A DNA stretch of 42,158 nucleotides from Polaromonas sp. GTDB taxonomy: Bacteria > Pseudomonadota > Gammaproteobacteria > Burkholderiales > Burkholderiaceae_C. Position numbers and translations under genes: made by a program. Under the pieces are notes generated by a model. It saw nothing but the letters and a program-made list of their open reading frames with translations. It was not told the DNA's origin and did no database searches. The DNA lies in contig RDZZ01000044.1 of the NCBI GenBank assembly GCA_004293655.1, forward strand, positions 1 to 42,158. Direction: 5' to 3'. Positions 1-10,973 of this stretch are shown piece by piece; position 1 is the stretch's first letter; each line of letters starts with the position of its first letter.

Positions 1-136
1 AAGGGTTAAGGGTTAGTCAGAATTGGACAAGTGGTCAGGCCAATTAATAATCGCACAAAGTCGGCGAAAACCGCATCCGGCAATACCCTGTACGGCCCAG
101 CCCTGTGCAGTCGTGTACAACTTTATAGGAGCATTC

Positions 137-871
137 ATGAGACTCAAGGGAAAGCACGCACTGGTCACAGCGGCGGGGCAGGGCATCGGGCGTGCCAGTG
201 CGCTGGCGCTGGCCGCAGAAGGGGCGCAGGTCTGGGCAACCGATGTCAACGTCGGTCTTTTAGACGGCTACCACGGCGTGGCCAACATCACCGCGCTGCA
301 ACTGGATGTGCTGGACAAAGCCGCCATCGACAAACTGGTGGCCAGCCTGCCGACCATTGACGTGCTGTTCAACTGCGCTGGTTTTGTACACAGCGGCCAT
401 GTGCTGCAAGCCTCGGACGAAGACCTGGCCTTTGCCTTTAACCTGAACGTGCGCTCGCAGTTCTGGATGATTCAGGCGGTGCTGCCCAAAATGCAGGCGC
501 AAAAAAGCGGCAGCATCATCAACATGGCCAGCGTGTGCAGCAGCATCAAGGGGCTGCCCAACCGCTTTGTCTACGGCACGACCAAGGCCGCAGTGATCGG
601 CCTGAGCAAAAGCGTGGCGGCTGATTTTGTGGGTGACGGCATTCGCTGCAACGCGATTTGCCCTGGCACCGTCGATACGCCATCTTTGCAAGAGCGCATC
701 AACGCGCAGGCTGACCCAGTTCAGGCACGCAAAAACTTTGTCGCCCGCCAGCCGCTCGGACGCCTGGCGCAAGCCCATGAAATCGCACCGCTGGTGGTGT
801 TTTTGGCCAGCAACGACGCTGCTTTTGTCACCGGGCAGGCCTACAGTATTGACGGCGGCATCACGATATGA
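137..871 (+). CDS. SDR family oxidoreductase (possibly 2-keto-3-deoxy-sugar-acid dehydrogenase type)
   Basis: ORF 23..871 with ATG at 137 (MRLKGKHALVTAAGQGIGRASA). TxxxGxG cofactor motif, NCAG, YGTTKAA active-site region, C-terminal GQAYSIDGG. Confidence 0.9.
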   Translation: MRLKGKHALVTAAGQGIGRASALALAAEGAQVWATDVNVGLLDGYHGVANITALQLDVLDKAAIDKLVASLPTIDVLFNCAGFVHSGHVLQASDEDLAFAFNLNVRSQFWMIQAVLPKMQAQKSGSIINMASVCSSIKGLPNRFVYGTTKAAVIGLSKSVAADFVGDGIRCNAICPGTVDTPSLQERINAQADPVQARKNFVARQPLGRLAQAHEIAPLVVFLASNDAAFVTGQAYSIDGGITI

Positions 872-1614
872 ACCAGCTTGATCTGGCCGGGCGGCACGCG
901 GTTGTCACGGGCGGTGCCGCCGGTCTGGGCCTGGCAATCACGCAGCGCTTGCTGGCCTCGGGTGCCTCGGTGACCTGGTGGGACCGCGATGCTTTGGCCA
1001 TGACAGCTTCTGCGGCGGCTCTGGGGCAGCCCGTGCATAGCCTGCAGGTCGATGTCAGCCAACATGCCAGCGTGGCCCGGGCCGTGCAGCAGACGCTGGC
1101 GCACCACCCCCGCATCGACATCTTGGTGAACTGCGCAGGCATCACCGGGCCGAACGTCAAACTGTGGGACTACCCGCCGGATGACTGGCTAGAAGTGATG
1201 CAGGTGAACCTCAACGGCCTGTTTTATGGCTGCCGCGAGGTGGTGCCTATCATGCGTTCGCAAAACTACGGGCGCATTGTGAACATCGCGTCGGTCGCTG
1301 GCAAAGAGGGCAACCCCAACGCCAGCGCCTACAGTGCCAGCAAGGCCGCGGTGATGGCCTTGACCAAATCACTGGGCAAAGAGCTGGCTGACACCGGTAT
1401 CCGCGTCAATTGCGTCGCACCTGCCGCCGTGAAGACCGCGATTTTTGACCAGATGAGCCCCGAGCACATTCAGTTCATGCTGGCAAAAATCCCCATGGGG
1501 CGTTTTGGCGAGCCGCAAGAAGTCGCCGCCATGGTGGCCTGGCTGTGTACCGAAGAATGCTCGTTCTCCACCGGCGCAGTGTTTGATTTGTCGGGCGGGC
1601 GCGCGACGTACTGA
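868..1614 (+). CDS. SDR family oxidoreductase
   Basis: ATGA overlap with the previous CDS. Motifs VTGGAAGLG, NCAG, YSASKAA, STGAVFDLSGG. Confidence 0.9.
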   Translation: MNQLDLAGRHAVVTGGAAGLGLAITQRLLASGASVTWWDRDALAMTASAAALGQPVHSLQVDVSQHASVARAVQQTLAHHPRIDILVNCAGITGPNVKLWDYPPDDWLEVMQVNLNGLFYGCREVVPIMRSQNYGRIVNIASVAGKEGNPNASAYSASKAAVMALTKSLGKELADTGIRVNCVAPAAVKTAIFDQMSPEHIQFMLAKIPMGRFGEPQEVAAMVAWLCTEECSFSTGAVFDLSGGRATY

Positions 1615-1659
1615 CTCTGCGAACACTTCATAAACATTCACCCCCCGAAAGAAAGCACC

Positions 1660-2508
1660 ATGAAACTCGTTCGCTACGGCATGCTGGGCAAAGAAAAGCC
1701 TGGCCTCATTGACGCAGATGGCAAACTGCGCGACCTGAGCAAGCACATCAAAAACATCGGCCCTGACCAGCTGGGCGATGCCGCACTGGCCAGGCTGCGC
1801 GCGCTCAAAACCGATGAGTTGCCACTGGTCAAAGGCACGCCCCGCTACGCCAGCCCTGTGGCGGGTGTGCCCAAGTTCATCGCCATTGGCCTGAATTTCG
1901 CAGACCATGCGGCTGAGTCCGGCCTGCCGATTCCGCCCGAGCCCATCGTCTTCATGAAGGCCACCAGCTGCATTCAAGGCCCGAACGATGATGTGATGTT
2001 GCCCAAAGGCTCGGTCAAGACCGACTGGGAAGTCGAGCTGGGCGTGGTGATGGGCACGCGCGCGCGCTATGTCTCGCAAAAAGACGCCCTCAGCCATGTG
2101 GCGGGTTACTGCACCATCAACGACGTGAGCGAGCGCGAGTACCAGATCGAGCGCGGCGGCACCTGGGACAAGGGCAAGGGCTGCGACACTTTTGGCCCGA
2201 TTGGCCCGTGGCTGGTCACGCGTGACGAGATACCGAACCCGCAAAAGCTCGGCATGTGGCTGGATGTCAATGGCAAGCGCATGCAAACGGGTAATACCAA
2301 AACCATGATTTTCAGCGTGGCCAAAATCGTCAGCTACGTGAGCCAGTTCATGACCCTGGAGCCGGGCGACGTGATCACCACGGGCACGCCACCGGGCGTG
2401 GGTCTGGGTATGAAGCCGCCGATGTACCTGAAAAAAGGCGATGTGATGACCCTGGGCATTGAAGGCCTGGGCGAGCAACGTCAGACCGTGGTGCCCTTCA
2501 GTCGTTGA
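1660..2508 (+). CDS. Fumarylacetoacetate hydrolase (FAH) family protein
   Basis: 282 aa with GLNFADHAAESG, DWEVELGVVMG, GYCTINDVSERE, GDVITTGTPPGVG, all classic FAH-family motifs. Confidence 0.92.
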   Translation: MKLVRYGMLGKEKPGLIDADGKLRDLSKHIKNIGPDQLGDAALARLRALKTDELPLVKGTPRYASPVAGVPKFIAIGLNFADHAAESGLPIPPEPIVFMKATSCIQGPNDDVMLPKGSVKTDWEVELGVVMGTRARYVSQKDALSHVAGYCTINDVSEREYQIERGGTWDKGKGCDTFGPIGPWLVTRDEIPNPQKLGMWLDVNGKRMQTGNTKTMIFSVAKIVSYVSQFMTLEPGDVITTGTPPGVGLGMKPPMYLKKGDVMTLGIEGLGEQRQTVVPFSR

Positions 2509-2560
2509 GAAGCATTTGCATGACTCTGGCGAGGCGGCGGCAGTCAGTGTGGGATGTGGG

Positions 2561-2737
2561 CTACGCTACCCGCTCAAGAACCAACACTGCAAAAAATCCA
2601 AAAGCTGCGATCAGCGTCCATTTCAAAATGGTCAAGCCGTAACGCTTGAAGCGGTCTTGGCCGGTGCCTGCGTAAAACATGAAGGACACCACTGCACCCA
2701 AAAGCAACAGCAAAATCAGCCATCGAAAAAGCAGCAT
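2561..2737 (-). CDS. Small hydrophobic membrane protein (58 aa), absent from the supplied ORF track
   Basis: Manual reverse-strand translation: MLLFRWLILLLLLGAVVSFMFYAGTGQDRFKRYGLTILKWTLIAAFGFFAVLVLERVA*. Two predicted TM helices around a polar loop; lies downstream of lpxC. Confidence 0.65.
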   Translation of the reverse strand: MLLFRWLILLLLLGAVVSFMFYAGTGQDRFKRYGLTILKWTLIAAFGFFAVLVLERVA

Positions 2738-2785
2738 GGGGTTCTTGGGTTGTTCTGGATCAAAGGGGACAAGGAGTGAAGGTCT

Positions 2786-3709
2786 CTACCAGGCGCGGGC
2801 CAGCGTCGCAAAACCTTTTGGGGCGTTTTTTTCGTCGTCAAATGTGACGATCTCATAGGCGCTGGGGTTGGCCAGCAGTGCTCGCAGCAGTTTGTTGTTC
2901 ATGGCGTGACCTGAGCGGAATGCGCTGTAGGCGGCCAGCAAGGGTTTGGCCAAAAGGTACAAGTCCCCCATGGCATCGAGAATTTTGTGTTTGACGAACT
3001 CGTCGTTGTAGCGCAGGCCGTCGCTGTTCAAGACTTTGTAGTCGTCCATCACGATGGCGTTGTCCATGCCGCCACCGAGGGCCAAGCCGTTGGCGCGCAT
3101 CATCTCGACGTCTTTGGTAAAACCGAAGGTGCGCGCTCTGGCAATGTCGCGGATGTACGAGTCAGTCCCCAAGTCAAACGCTACGCTTTGGCCGGTCGAG
3201 TCAACTGCGCGGTGGCTAAAGTCGATTTCAAAACTGAGCTTGTAGCCCTCATACGGACTCAGGCGCGCCCATTTGGCGCTGTCGCCCTCGCCTTCTGACA
3301 CACCCACCGGCTCAATGACGCGAATAAAACGCTTAGGCGCGCGCTGCAGTTCAATGCCAGCGGACTGCAGCAAAAAAACAAACGAAGAGGCTGAGCCGTC
3401 AAGAATAGGCACCTCTTCAGCCGTGATGTCCACGTACAGGTTGTCAATGCCCAGGCCTGCGCAGGCAGACATCAGGTGCTCTACTGTGTATACCTTGACG
3501 CTGCCGTTGGAGACAGTTGATGCCAGCCGGGTGTCGGTCACTGCCAGTGCGGAAATGACAATCTCCACCGGATGCGGCAAGTCAACCCGGCGAAAGACGA
3601 TGCCGGTGTCAGGCGCTGCAGGCCGCAGTGTCAGCTCCACACGCTGCCCACTGTGCAGACCAACGCCAACCGCTTTGGTCAGAGATTTAAGAGTTCTTTG
3701 GGCAAGCAT
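2786..3709 (-). CDS. lpxC: UDP-3-O-acyl-N-acetylglucosamine deacetylase
   Basis: [58 protein letters not shown]; conserved place at the end of the dcw cluster. Confidence 0.97.
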   Translation of the reverse strand: MLAQRTLKSLTKAVGVGLHSGQRVELTLRPAAPDTGIVFRRVDLPHPVEIVISALAVTDTRLASTVSNGSVKVYTVEHLMSACAGLGIDNLYVDITAEEVPILDGSASSFVFLLQSAGIELQRAPKRFIRVIEPVGVSEGEGDSAKWARLSPYEGYKLSFEIDFSHRAVDSTGQSVAFDLGTDSYIRDIARARTFGFTKDVEMMRANGLALGGGMDNAIVMDDYKVLNSDGLRYNDEFVKHKILDAMGDLYLLAKPLLAAYSAFRSGHAMNNKLLRALLANPSAYEIVTFDDEKNAPKGFATLARAW

Positions 3710-3964
3710 GCCGGTATTTTAATTTGCATGGCATCGCCGTACCTGCCAAGGGACTAATTGCGTTTTCAGATCAACAGGGGATGAGGCGTGAAGCCGCAGA
3801 CAGTGCTTCAGCACGACAAGGCGCAGCGGCTCCCTATGGGCTGGAGCCTGCGGCTCCGAGACTGCTTGAGCAGGTTTGGACAGGCTCTAGAAGCGAAGCC
3901 TCTGGCGAGCGGCGGCCTGCAAGGTGCAGGGAGCTACATGCAGTGAACGACCGTGGGGGCTTAC

Positions 3965-5203
3965 TCAATCTGCTTGTTTGCGCAAGAAGGCAGGAATCTC
4001 GAAATCGTCCATCCCGCCTGACGACAATGCATCGACCTTGGCCGCTGCCTGCACGCGGTTGGTGCGCCAGACGCTGGGCTTGTCCATGCTGCCATAGTCT
4101 GGCTGGGCAGAGCCTGCAGACGAGTAGCCTGCGCTGCCTGTGCCTGACATACCTGCCACAGAACTGAGGGTAGGCACATGGAAGGCCACGTTGTCTGTGC
4201 CCGTGCGCAGAACCTGCAGTGGCGGTGCGGTGCGGCGCGTGCTCTGGCGGCTCAGGCCGGTGGCAACTACCGTCACACGAATGTCGTCGCCCAGCTCGTT
4301 GTCATAAGCGGTACCATAAATCACATGGGCATCGGACGACGCGTAAGCGCGAATGGTGTTGACAGCCAGCTGCGACTCTTTGAGCTTGAGCGATCCCCTG
4401 GCCGTCGTGATCAACACCACCACACCCTTGGCACCTGACAGGTCAATGCCTTCGAGCAACGGGCAGGCCACCGCCTGCTCAGCAGCGATGCGGGCACGGT
4501 CAGGGCCGGTGGCCCGGGCAGTTCCCATCATGGCTTTGCCAGGCTCGCCCATCACCGTGCGCACGTCTTCAAAGTCAACGTTGATGTCGCCCTCGACATT
4601 GATGATCTCGGCAATGCCGCCCACCGCGTTTTTGAGCACGTCGTTGGCATGGCCAAAAGCCTGCTCTTGCGTCACGTCGTCGCCCAGCACTTCCAGCAGT
4701 TTTTCGTTGAGCACGACAATCAGCGAGTCCACATTGACTTCGAGCTCAGCCAGCCCGCTGTCGGCATTGGTCATGCGCCTGCCGCCTTCAAACTCAAAGG
4801 GTTTGGTCACCACGCCTACCGTCAAAATACCCATTTCTTTGGCAATGCGGGCAATCACGGGAGCAGCCCCGGTACCCGTACCGCCGCCCATGCCAGCGGT
4901 GATGAACAGCATGTGCGCCCCGGCGATGGCGCTGCGAATGTCGTCCACGGCCAGCTCGGCGGCTTCACGGCCTTTTTCGGGCTTGCTGCCTGCGCCCAGT
5001 CCTGTGCCCCCCAGCTGGATGACCTTGTGTGCGGAACCCTGGCTCAGAGCTTGCGCGTCGGTGTTGGCGCAGATGAACTCCACGCCTTGCACGCCGCAGT
5101 TGATCATGTGCCTGACCGCATTGCCACCACCACCGCCAACACCGATCACCTTGATCTGTGTGCCCTGGTTGAACTCTTCGATTTCAATCATCTCGATGCT
5201 CAT
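3965..5203 (-). CDS. ftsZ: Cell division protein FtsZ
   Basis: GVGGGGGNAVRHM, tubulin signature GGGTGTGAAPV, C-terminal FtsA/ZipA-binding peptide DDFEIPAFLRKQAD. Confidence 0.98.
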   Translation of the reverse strand: MSIEMIEIEEFNQGTQIKVIGVGGGGGNAVRHMINCGVQGVEFICANTDAQALSQGSAHKVIQLGGTGLGAGSKPEKGREAAELAVDDIRSAIAGAHMLFITAGMGGGTGTGAAPVIARIAKEMGILTVGVVTKPFEFEGGRRMTNADSGLAELEVNVDSLIVVLNEKLLEVLGDDVTQEQAFGHANDVLKNAVGGIAEIINVEGDINVDFEDVRTVMGEPGKAMMGTARATGPDRARIAAEQAVACPLLEGIDLSGAKGVVVLITTARGSLKLKESQLAVNTIRAYASSDAHVIYGTAYDNELGDDIRVTVVATGLSRQSTRRTAPPLQVLRTGTDNVAFHVPTLSSVAGMSGTGSAGYSSAGSAQPDYGSMDKPSVWRTNRVQAAAKVDALSSGGMDDFEIPAFLRKQAD

Positions 5204-5348
5204 TGGGAGCCTCCTGTTTTAATGCCTGTTTGCAGTTTCAAAAACTTTTCAAGACCATCCACATTGGAGTGAGTTCTTGAAGGGGGATCTACGCCTGCGG
5301 GCCATGTAGAGCGTGTGGTCGTGCAAATGGGTGTGTCGTTTTGCTGCA

Positions 5349-6578
5349 TCAGAAGTTTCCCACAAACCAGTCTTTCACACGTCCGAAAGCATTGTGCATG
5401 CTGCCAGCTTTTTGCGACACTTTGTAACCGCGCACCCGCGCCAGTCTGGCCTCTTCAAGAAGGCCCATCACGGTGGCTGACCGGGTTTGCGCGACCATGT
5501 CTGACAGCGCGCTGGCGTAGCGTGGCAAGCCTTTGCGTACAGGTTTGAGGAAAATGTCTTCTCCCAGCTCGACCATGCCCGGCATCATGGCGCTGCCGCC
5601 TGTGATCACAATGCCGGATGACAGCATTTCTTCGTAGCCGGACTCGCGGATGACCTGCTGCACCAGCGAGAAAATCTCTTCCACACGCGGCTCGATCACG
5701 CCGGCCAGTGCCTGCTGGCTGAGCATGCGCGGGGCGCGGTCGCCCAGTCCGGGGACTTCGACCTGGGCGTCGGGGTTGGCCAGCAGCTGTTTTGCAAAAC
5801 CGTTGCTCACCTTGATTTCTTCGGCGTCTTTGGTGGGTGTGCGCAGCGCCATGGCAATGTCACTGGTGATCAGGTCACCCGCAATCGGAATGACCGCCGT
5901 GTGCCGGATGGCCCCGCCTGTAAAAATCGCCACGTCTGTGGTGCCCGCACCAATGTCCACCACGGCCACCCCCAGGTCCTGCTCGTCTTGCGTCAGCACG
6001 GCCAGGCTGGACGCGAGTGGGTTGAGCATGAGCTGGTCAACTTCCAGCCCGCAGCGGCGTACACATTTGATGATGTTTTCAGCCGCGCTTTGCGCACCGG
6101 TGACGATGTGAACCTTCGCCTCCAGGCGGATGCCACTCATGCCAATGGGCTCGCGCACATCCTGCCCGTCAATGACAAACTCTTGTGGCTCGACCAGCAG
6201 CAAGCGCTGATCGGTCGAGATATTGATGGCTTTGGCGGTTTCAATCACGCGGGCCACGTCAGCCTGGGTGACTTCCTTGTCTTTGACGGCGACCATGCCG
6301 CTGGAGTTGATGCCGCGAATATGGCTGCCGGTGATGCCTGTATAGACGCGGGCGATCTTGCAATCCGCCATCAGCTCGGCCTCTTTGAGTGCCTGCTGAA
6401 TGCTCTGCACCGTCGCGTCGATGTTGACCACCACCCCGCGCTTGAGGCCGTGGGTCGCTGCAATGCCCAGGCCTGCCAGTTTGAGCTCGCCCCCCGGCAA
6501 CACCTCGGCGACCACAGCAATGACCTTGCTGGTGCCGATGTCCAGACCCACCACCAGGTCTTTGTATTCTTTGGCCAT
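5349..6578 (-). CDS. ftsA: Cell division protein FtsA
   Basis: LVVGLDIGTSKVIAVVAEV, VVDIGAGTTDVAIFTGG, C-terminal VKDWFVGNF. Confidence 0.97.
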   Translation of the reverse strand: MAKEYKDLVVGLDIGTSKVIAVVAEVLPGGELKLAGLGIAATHGLKRGVVVNIDATVQSIQQALKEAELMADCKIARVYTGITGSHIRGINSSGMVAVKDKEVTQADVARVIETAKAINISTDQRLLLVEPQEFVIDGQDVREPIGMSGIRLEAKVHIVTGAQSAAENIIKCVRRCGLEVDQLMLNPLASSLAVLTQDEQDLGVAVVDIGAGTTDVAIFTGGAIRHTAVIPIAGDLITSDIAMALRTPTKDAEEIKVSNGFAKQLLANPDAQVEVPGLGDRAPRMLSQQALAGVIEPRVEEIFSLVQQVIRESGYEEMLSSGIVITGGSAMMPGMVELGEDIFLKPVRKGLPRYASALSDMVAQTRSATVMGLLEEARLARVRGYKVSQKAGSMHNAFGRVKDWFVGNF

Positions 6579-6582
6579 TGTT

Positions 6583-7353
6583 CTACCTTGTTACTTTGAT
6601 GTCGGCTTTGTTGGCCTTGTGGGTCTTGTCGCCAGGGTCGACCGTGGTGACACCCCGTATTTTGAGCGCGTAGCCGTTGCCGTAACGCAGGTCAGCGGAC
6701 TCCAGTTCACGCCCGTAGCGCGATGACACCTGGGACAGCGTGACCAGAAACCGCTCGCATCTCGCACGCACCTCTTCTGGCGAGCCATGGCCCAGCTCAA
6801 TGTCTGCGCCGCTGTCGAGCTGGGCGCGCCAGCTGCCCTGGCTGCTCAGCTCCAGCTGCTGCAGCACGGTGTCGAACTGTTCAAACAGCGGCGACAGTGC
6901 CTCAAAGGCTTGCAGCACCAGCGCAGCCTGCCCCACTGGCCCATTGAGCTGAGGCAGCTCGTCGGCTTCGACTTCGCCCTGGTTGGCGTCAAACACTTCA
7001 CCAAAGCTGTTCAAAAGCCGGGTGTCGCCCTCTGACCCCCAAAACGCAACCGCCTGATGCTCTTGCAACACCACTCTCAGGCGGTTGGGGAATTGCCGGT
7101 GTACAACCGCTTTACGCACCCAGGGCGCCGACTCAAAAACAGCACGCACCCGCGCCATGTCGACCGTGAAAAAATTCCCCTCAAGGCGGGGAGCCACGTT
7201 GGCACGCAATGTCACCGCGTTGTTGTGGGCGACATCGCCCTGCACGCTGATGGCACTGAGGTTGAACACGCTCTGGCGCATCAGCCACGACGCGCCAAGT
7301 GCCAGCACCATGGCCACCAGTACCAGAGACAGCAGCACTGACAAGGCGTTCAT
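6583..7353 (-). CDS. ftsQ: Cell division protein FtsQ
   Basis: MNALSVLLSLVLVAMVLALGASWLM TM segment, POTRA-like ISVQGDVAHNN, APWVRKAVVHRQFPNRLRVVLQEHQAVAFW. ATG at 7353 preferred over the longer repeat-derived ORF. Confidence 0.93.
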   Translation of the reverse strand: MNALSVLLSLVLVAMVLALGASWLMRQSVFNLSAISVQGDVAHNNAVTLRANVAPRLEGNFFTVDMARVRAVFESAPWVRKAVVHRQFPNRLRVVLQEHQAVAFWGSEGDTRLLNSFGEVFDANQGEVEADELPQLNGPVGQAALVLQAFEALSPLFEQFDTVLQQLELSSQGSWRAQLDSGADIELGHGSPEEVRARCERFLVTLSQVSSRYGRELESADLRYGNGYALKIRGVTTVDPGDKTHKANKADIKVTR

Positions 7354-7412
7354 GAGTCTGACGTCCGGTGGATAAAACGCGGCTGCCGGAGCGGACGGTG
7401 GCCGGGCTCGTC

Positions 7413-8435
<1,023 letters not shown>

Positions 8436-8450
<15 letters not shown>

Positions 8451-8492
8451 ACGGCAATGCCTGATTGGATAGTTTGCTCACTTATTTGCAGC
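8436..8492 (-). repeat. Dispersed 17/23 repeat copy spanning the murC 3' end and ddlB 5' end
   Basis: - strand GCTGCAAATAAGTGAGC-N23-GTATGAGCCAAAATACC. Same geometry as copies at 9953, 28540, 30864 and 40772; gccaaaatacc is identical to the 40772 copy. Confidence 0.65.
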
Positions 8493-9880
8493 ATATCCAG
8501 TACCTTTTGCGGCACGCTGCCCATCGAGCCAGCGCCCATGCAGACCACCACATCGCCCGCCAAGGCGTTGTCCACAATAGCTTGCGGCATGGCCTCAATG
8601 GCATCGACAAAAATCGGCTCGACCTTGCCCACCACGCGCAGGGCACGCGCCAGCGAACGGCCATCGGCTGCCACGATGGGCGCTTCGCCTGCGGCATACA
8701 CCTCAGACAGCAGCACAGCGTCGGCGTGGCCGATGACCTTGACGAAATCCTCAAAACAGTCGCGCGTGCGGCTGTAGCGGTGCGGCTGAAATGCCAGCAC
8801 CAGGCGCCGGCCCGGAAAAGCGCCACGCGCAGCGGCCAGCGTGGCGGCCATCTCGACCGGGTGGTGGCCGTAGTCTTCAATCAGTGTGAAGTGCCCGCCC
8901 TTCTGGCCAGGTACCTCGCCATAGCTTTGAAAGCGGCGCCCCACACCCTTGAACTGCGCCAGTGCTTTTTGCACGGCAGCGTCTGGCACATTGAGTTCAA
9001 CCGCCACCGCAATGGCCGACAAGGCATTGAGCACATTGTGCTCGCCTGCCAGGTTGAGCACCACGTCCAGGTCAGGCAGCGTGACGCCATTGCGCCTGTG
9101 TACGGTGAAATGCATTTGGCCACCGACTGCCCGCACGTTGACAGCGCGTACCTGCGCTTGGTCATTAAAGCCGTAGCTGGTGATGGGGCAAGACACCTGC
9201 GGCACGATGCTGCGCACGGCAGCGTCGTCGGTACACAAAATGGCGGTGCCATAAAAAGGCATGCGGTGCAGAAAATCGACAAAGGCTTGCTTGAGCTTGC
9301 CAAAGTCATGGCCATAGGTTTCCATGTGGTCGGCGTCGATGTTGGTGACCACCGCCATCACGGGCAGCAGGTTCAAAAACGAGGCATCTGACTCGTCCGC
9401 CTCCACCACAATGTAGTCGCCCGAACCCAGTTTGGCGTTCGCGCCCGTGCTGTTGAGCCGCCCGCCAATCACAAAGGTCGGGTCCAGCCCACCTTCAGCC
9501 AGTATGCTGGCCACCAGACTGGTGGTGGTGGTTTTGCCGTGCGTGCCCGCAATGGCAACGCCCTTTTTCAAGCGCATCAGCTCGGCCAGCATCAGGGCGC
9601 GGGGAACCACCGGAATACGCTTTTCACGGGCGGCCAGCACTTCCGGGTTGTCCGCCCGTACCGCTGTGGAGGTCACCACCGCGTCAACGCGGGCCAGGTT
9701 GTCTGCAGCGTGGCCGACAAAGGTCTGGATGCCAAGGCTTTGCAGGCGGCGCAGCGTGGGGCTGTCCGCCAGGTCGGAGCCAGAGATCACATAGCCCAGG
9801 TTGTGCAGCACCTCGGCAATGCCCGACATGCCGGAGCCGCCCAGGCCAATGAAGTGAATGTGTTGGATGGTGTGTTTCAT
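8447..9880 (-). CDS. murC: UDP-N-acetylmuramate--L-alanine ligase
   Basis: [41 protein letters not shown]; overlaps ddlB. Confidence 0.97.
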
Positions 9881-9884
9881 GTCG

Positions 9885-10973
9885 TCAATTTCTCGCCAAG
9901 GTCTCGCAGGCAGCCACCACTTGGTCTGTTGCCTCTGTTTTATGCATCTTTTTGGCCTCTACCGCAACTTCCATAAGGGTTTGTCGCTCTGTTTTTTGTA
10001 GCATGGATGCCAGACTCGCAGCACTCAAGTCGCGCTGCTGCACCAGCCAGCCAGCGCCTTGATCGACCAGAAAGCGGGCATTGCCGGTTTGGTGGTCATC
10101 GACTGCCGCCGGGAAAGGCACGAACAGCGCGGCCGCCCCAACAGCGGCAATTTCCGTCACCGTGCTGGCCCCGGCGCGGCAGACGATGAGGTCCGCCGCC
10201 GCAAAAGCGCTGGCGGTGTCTTCAATAAACGGCGTGAGCGTTGCGTCCACGCCTGCTGCCAGGTAGTTGGCGCGCAGCGCATCCATCTGGCTTTTGCCGC
10301 TTTGGTGGGTCACCCGTGGCCGTTGGTCGCCGGGTATCAAGGCGAGGGCTTGCGGCACCAGGGTGTTCAAGGCGCTGGCACCCAAACTGCCGCCCACCAC
10401 CAACACGTGCAGCGGCCCGGTGCGCCCGGCAAAACGGGTGGCCGGGTCGGCCTGCGCCGTAAACGCTGGGCGCAGGGGGTTGCCCACGCATTGGGCATTT
10501 TTGAGCACATTGGGAAAGGCTGTAAAAACCCGGTCAGCGACTGCGGCCAGCACCTTGTTGACCATGCCCGCCACCGAGTTTTGTTCATGCAGCACCAGGG
10601 GCTTGCCCAACAGCACGCTCATCATGCCCGCCGGAAAAGCAATGTAGCCGCCAAAACCCAGCACCACGTCTGGCTTGACGCGCCGGATCACCCGCACGCT
10701 TTGCCAGAAAGCCCTGAGCAGCCGCAGCGGTAAAAATGCCAGCGTGGCCACGCCCTTGCCGCGCACCCCCGAAAACGCAATCGACTCAAAAGCAAAGCCG
10801 TGCGGTGGCACCAGCTGGCTTTCCATGCTGGGCTGGCTGGCTGTGCCTGCGCTGCCCAGCCAATGCACGCGCCAGCCGCGCTCGCGCAAAGCCTCGGCCA
10901 CGGCAAGGCCCGGAAAAATATGCCCCCCCGTGCCCCCGGCCATCACCAGAGCAGTCCGCACAGGGGTGTTCAT
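9885..10973 (-). CDS. murG: UDP-N-acetylglucosamine--N-acetylmuramyl-(pentapeptide) pyrophosphoryl-undecaprenol GlcNAc transferase
   Basis: [58 protein letters not shown]. Confidence 0.97.
   Translation of the reverse strand: MNTPVRTALVMAGGTGGHIFPGLAVAEALRERGWRVHWLGSAGTASQPSMESQLVPPHGFAFESIAFSGVRGKGVATLAFLPLRLLRAFWQSVRVIRRVKPDVVLGFGGYIAFPAGMMSVLLGKPLVLHEQNSVAGMVNKVLAAVADRVFTAFPNVLKNAQCVGNPLRPAFTAQADPATRFAGRTGPLHVLVVGGSLGASALNTLVPQALALIPGDQRPRVTHQSGKSQMDALRANYLAAGVDATLTPFIEDTASAFAAADLIVCRAGASTVTEIAAVGAAALFVPFPAAVDDHQTGNARFLVDQGAGWLVQQRDLSAASLASMLQKTERQTLMEVAVEAKKMHKTEATDQVVAACETLARN
9953..10002 (-). repeat. Dispersed 17/23 repeat copy within the murG 3' region
   Basis: - strand GCTACAAAAAACAGAGC-N23-GTAGAGGCC. 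Spacing identical to the other copies; translated [17 protein letters not shown]. Confidence 0.55.

Noticed and set aside
1369-2478. 369-aa antisense ORF on the - strand over the SDR/FAH genes
   Set aside because: No recognisable domain, His/Ala/Arg-rich composition, fully antisense to well-supported FAH; typical GC-rich shadow ORF.
4353-5222. 289-aa + strand ORF antisense to ftsZ
   Set aside because: S/P/T-rich mirror of the ftsZ codons; no start context or homology features.
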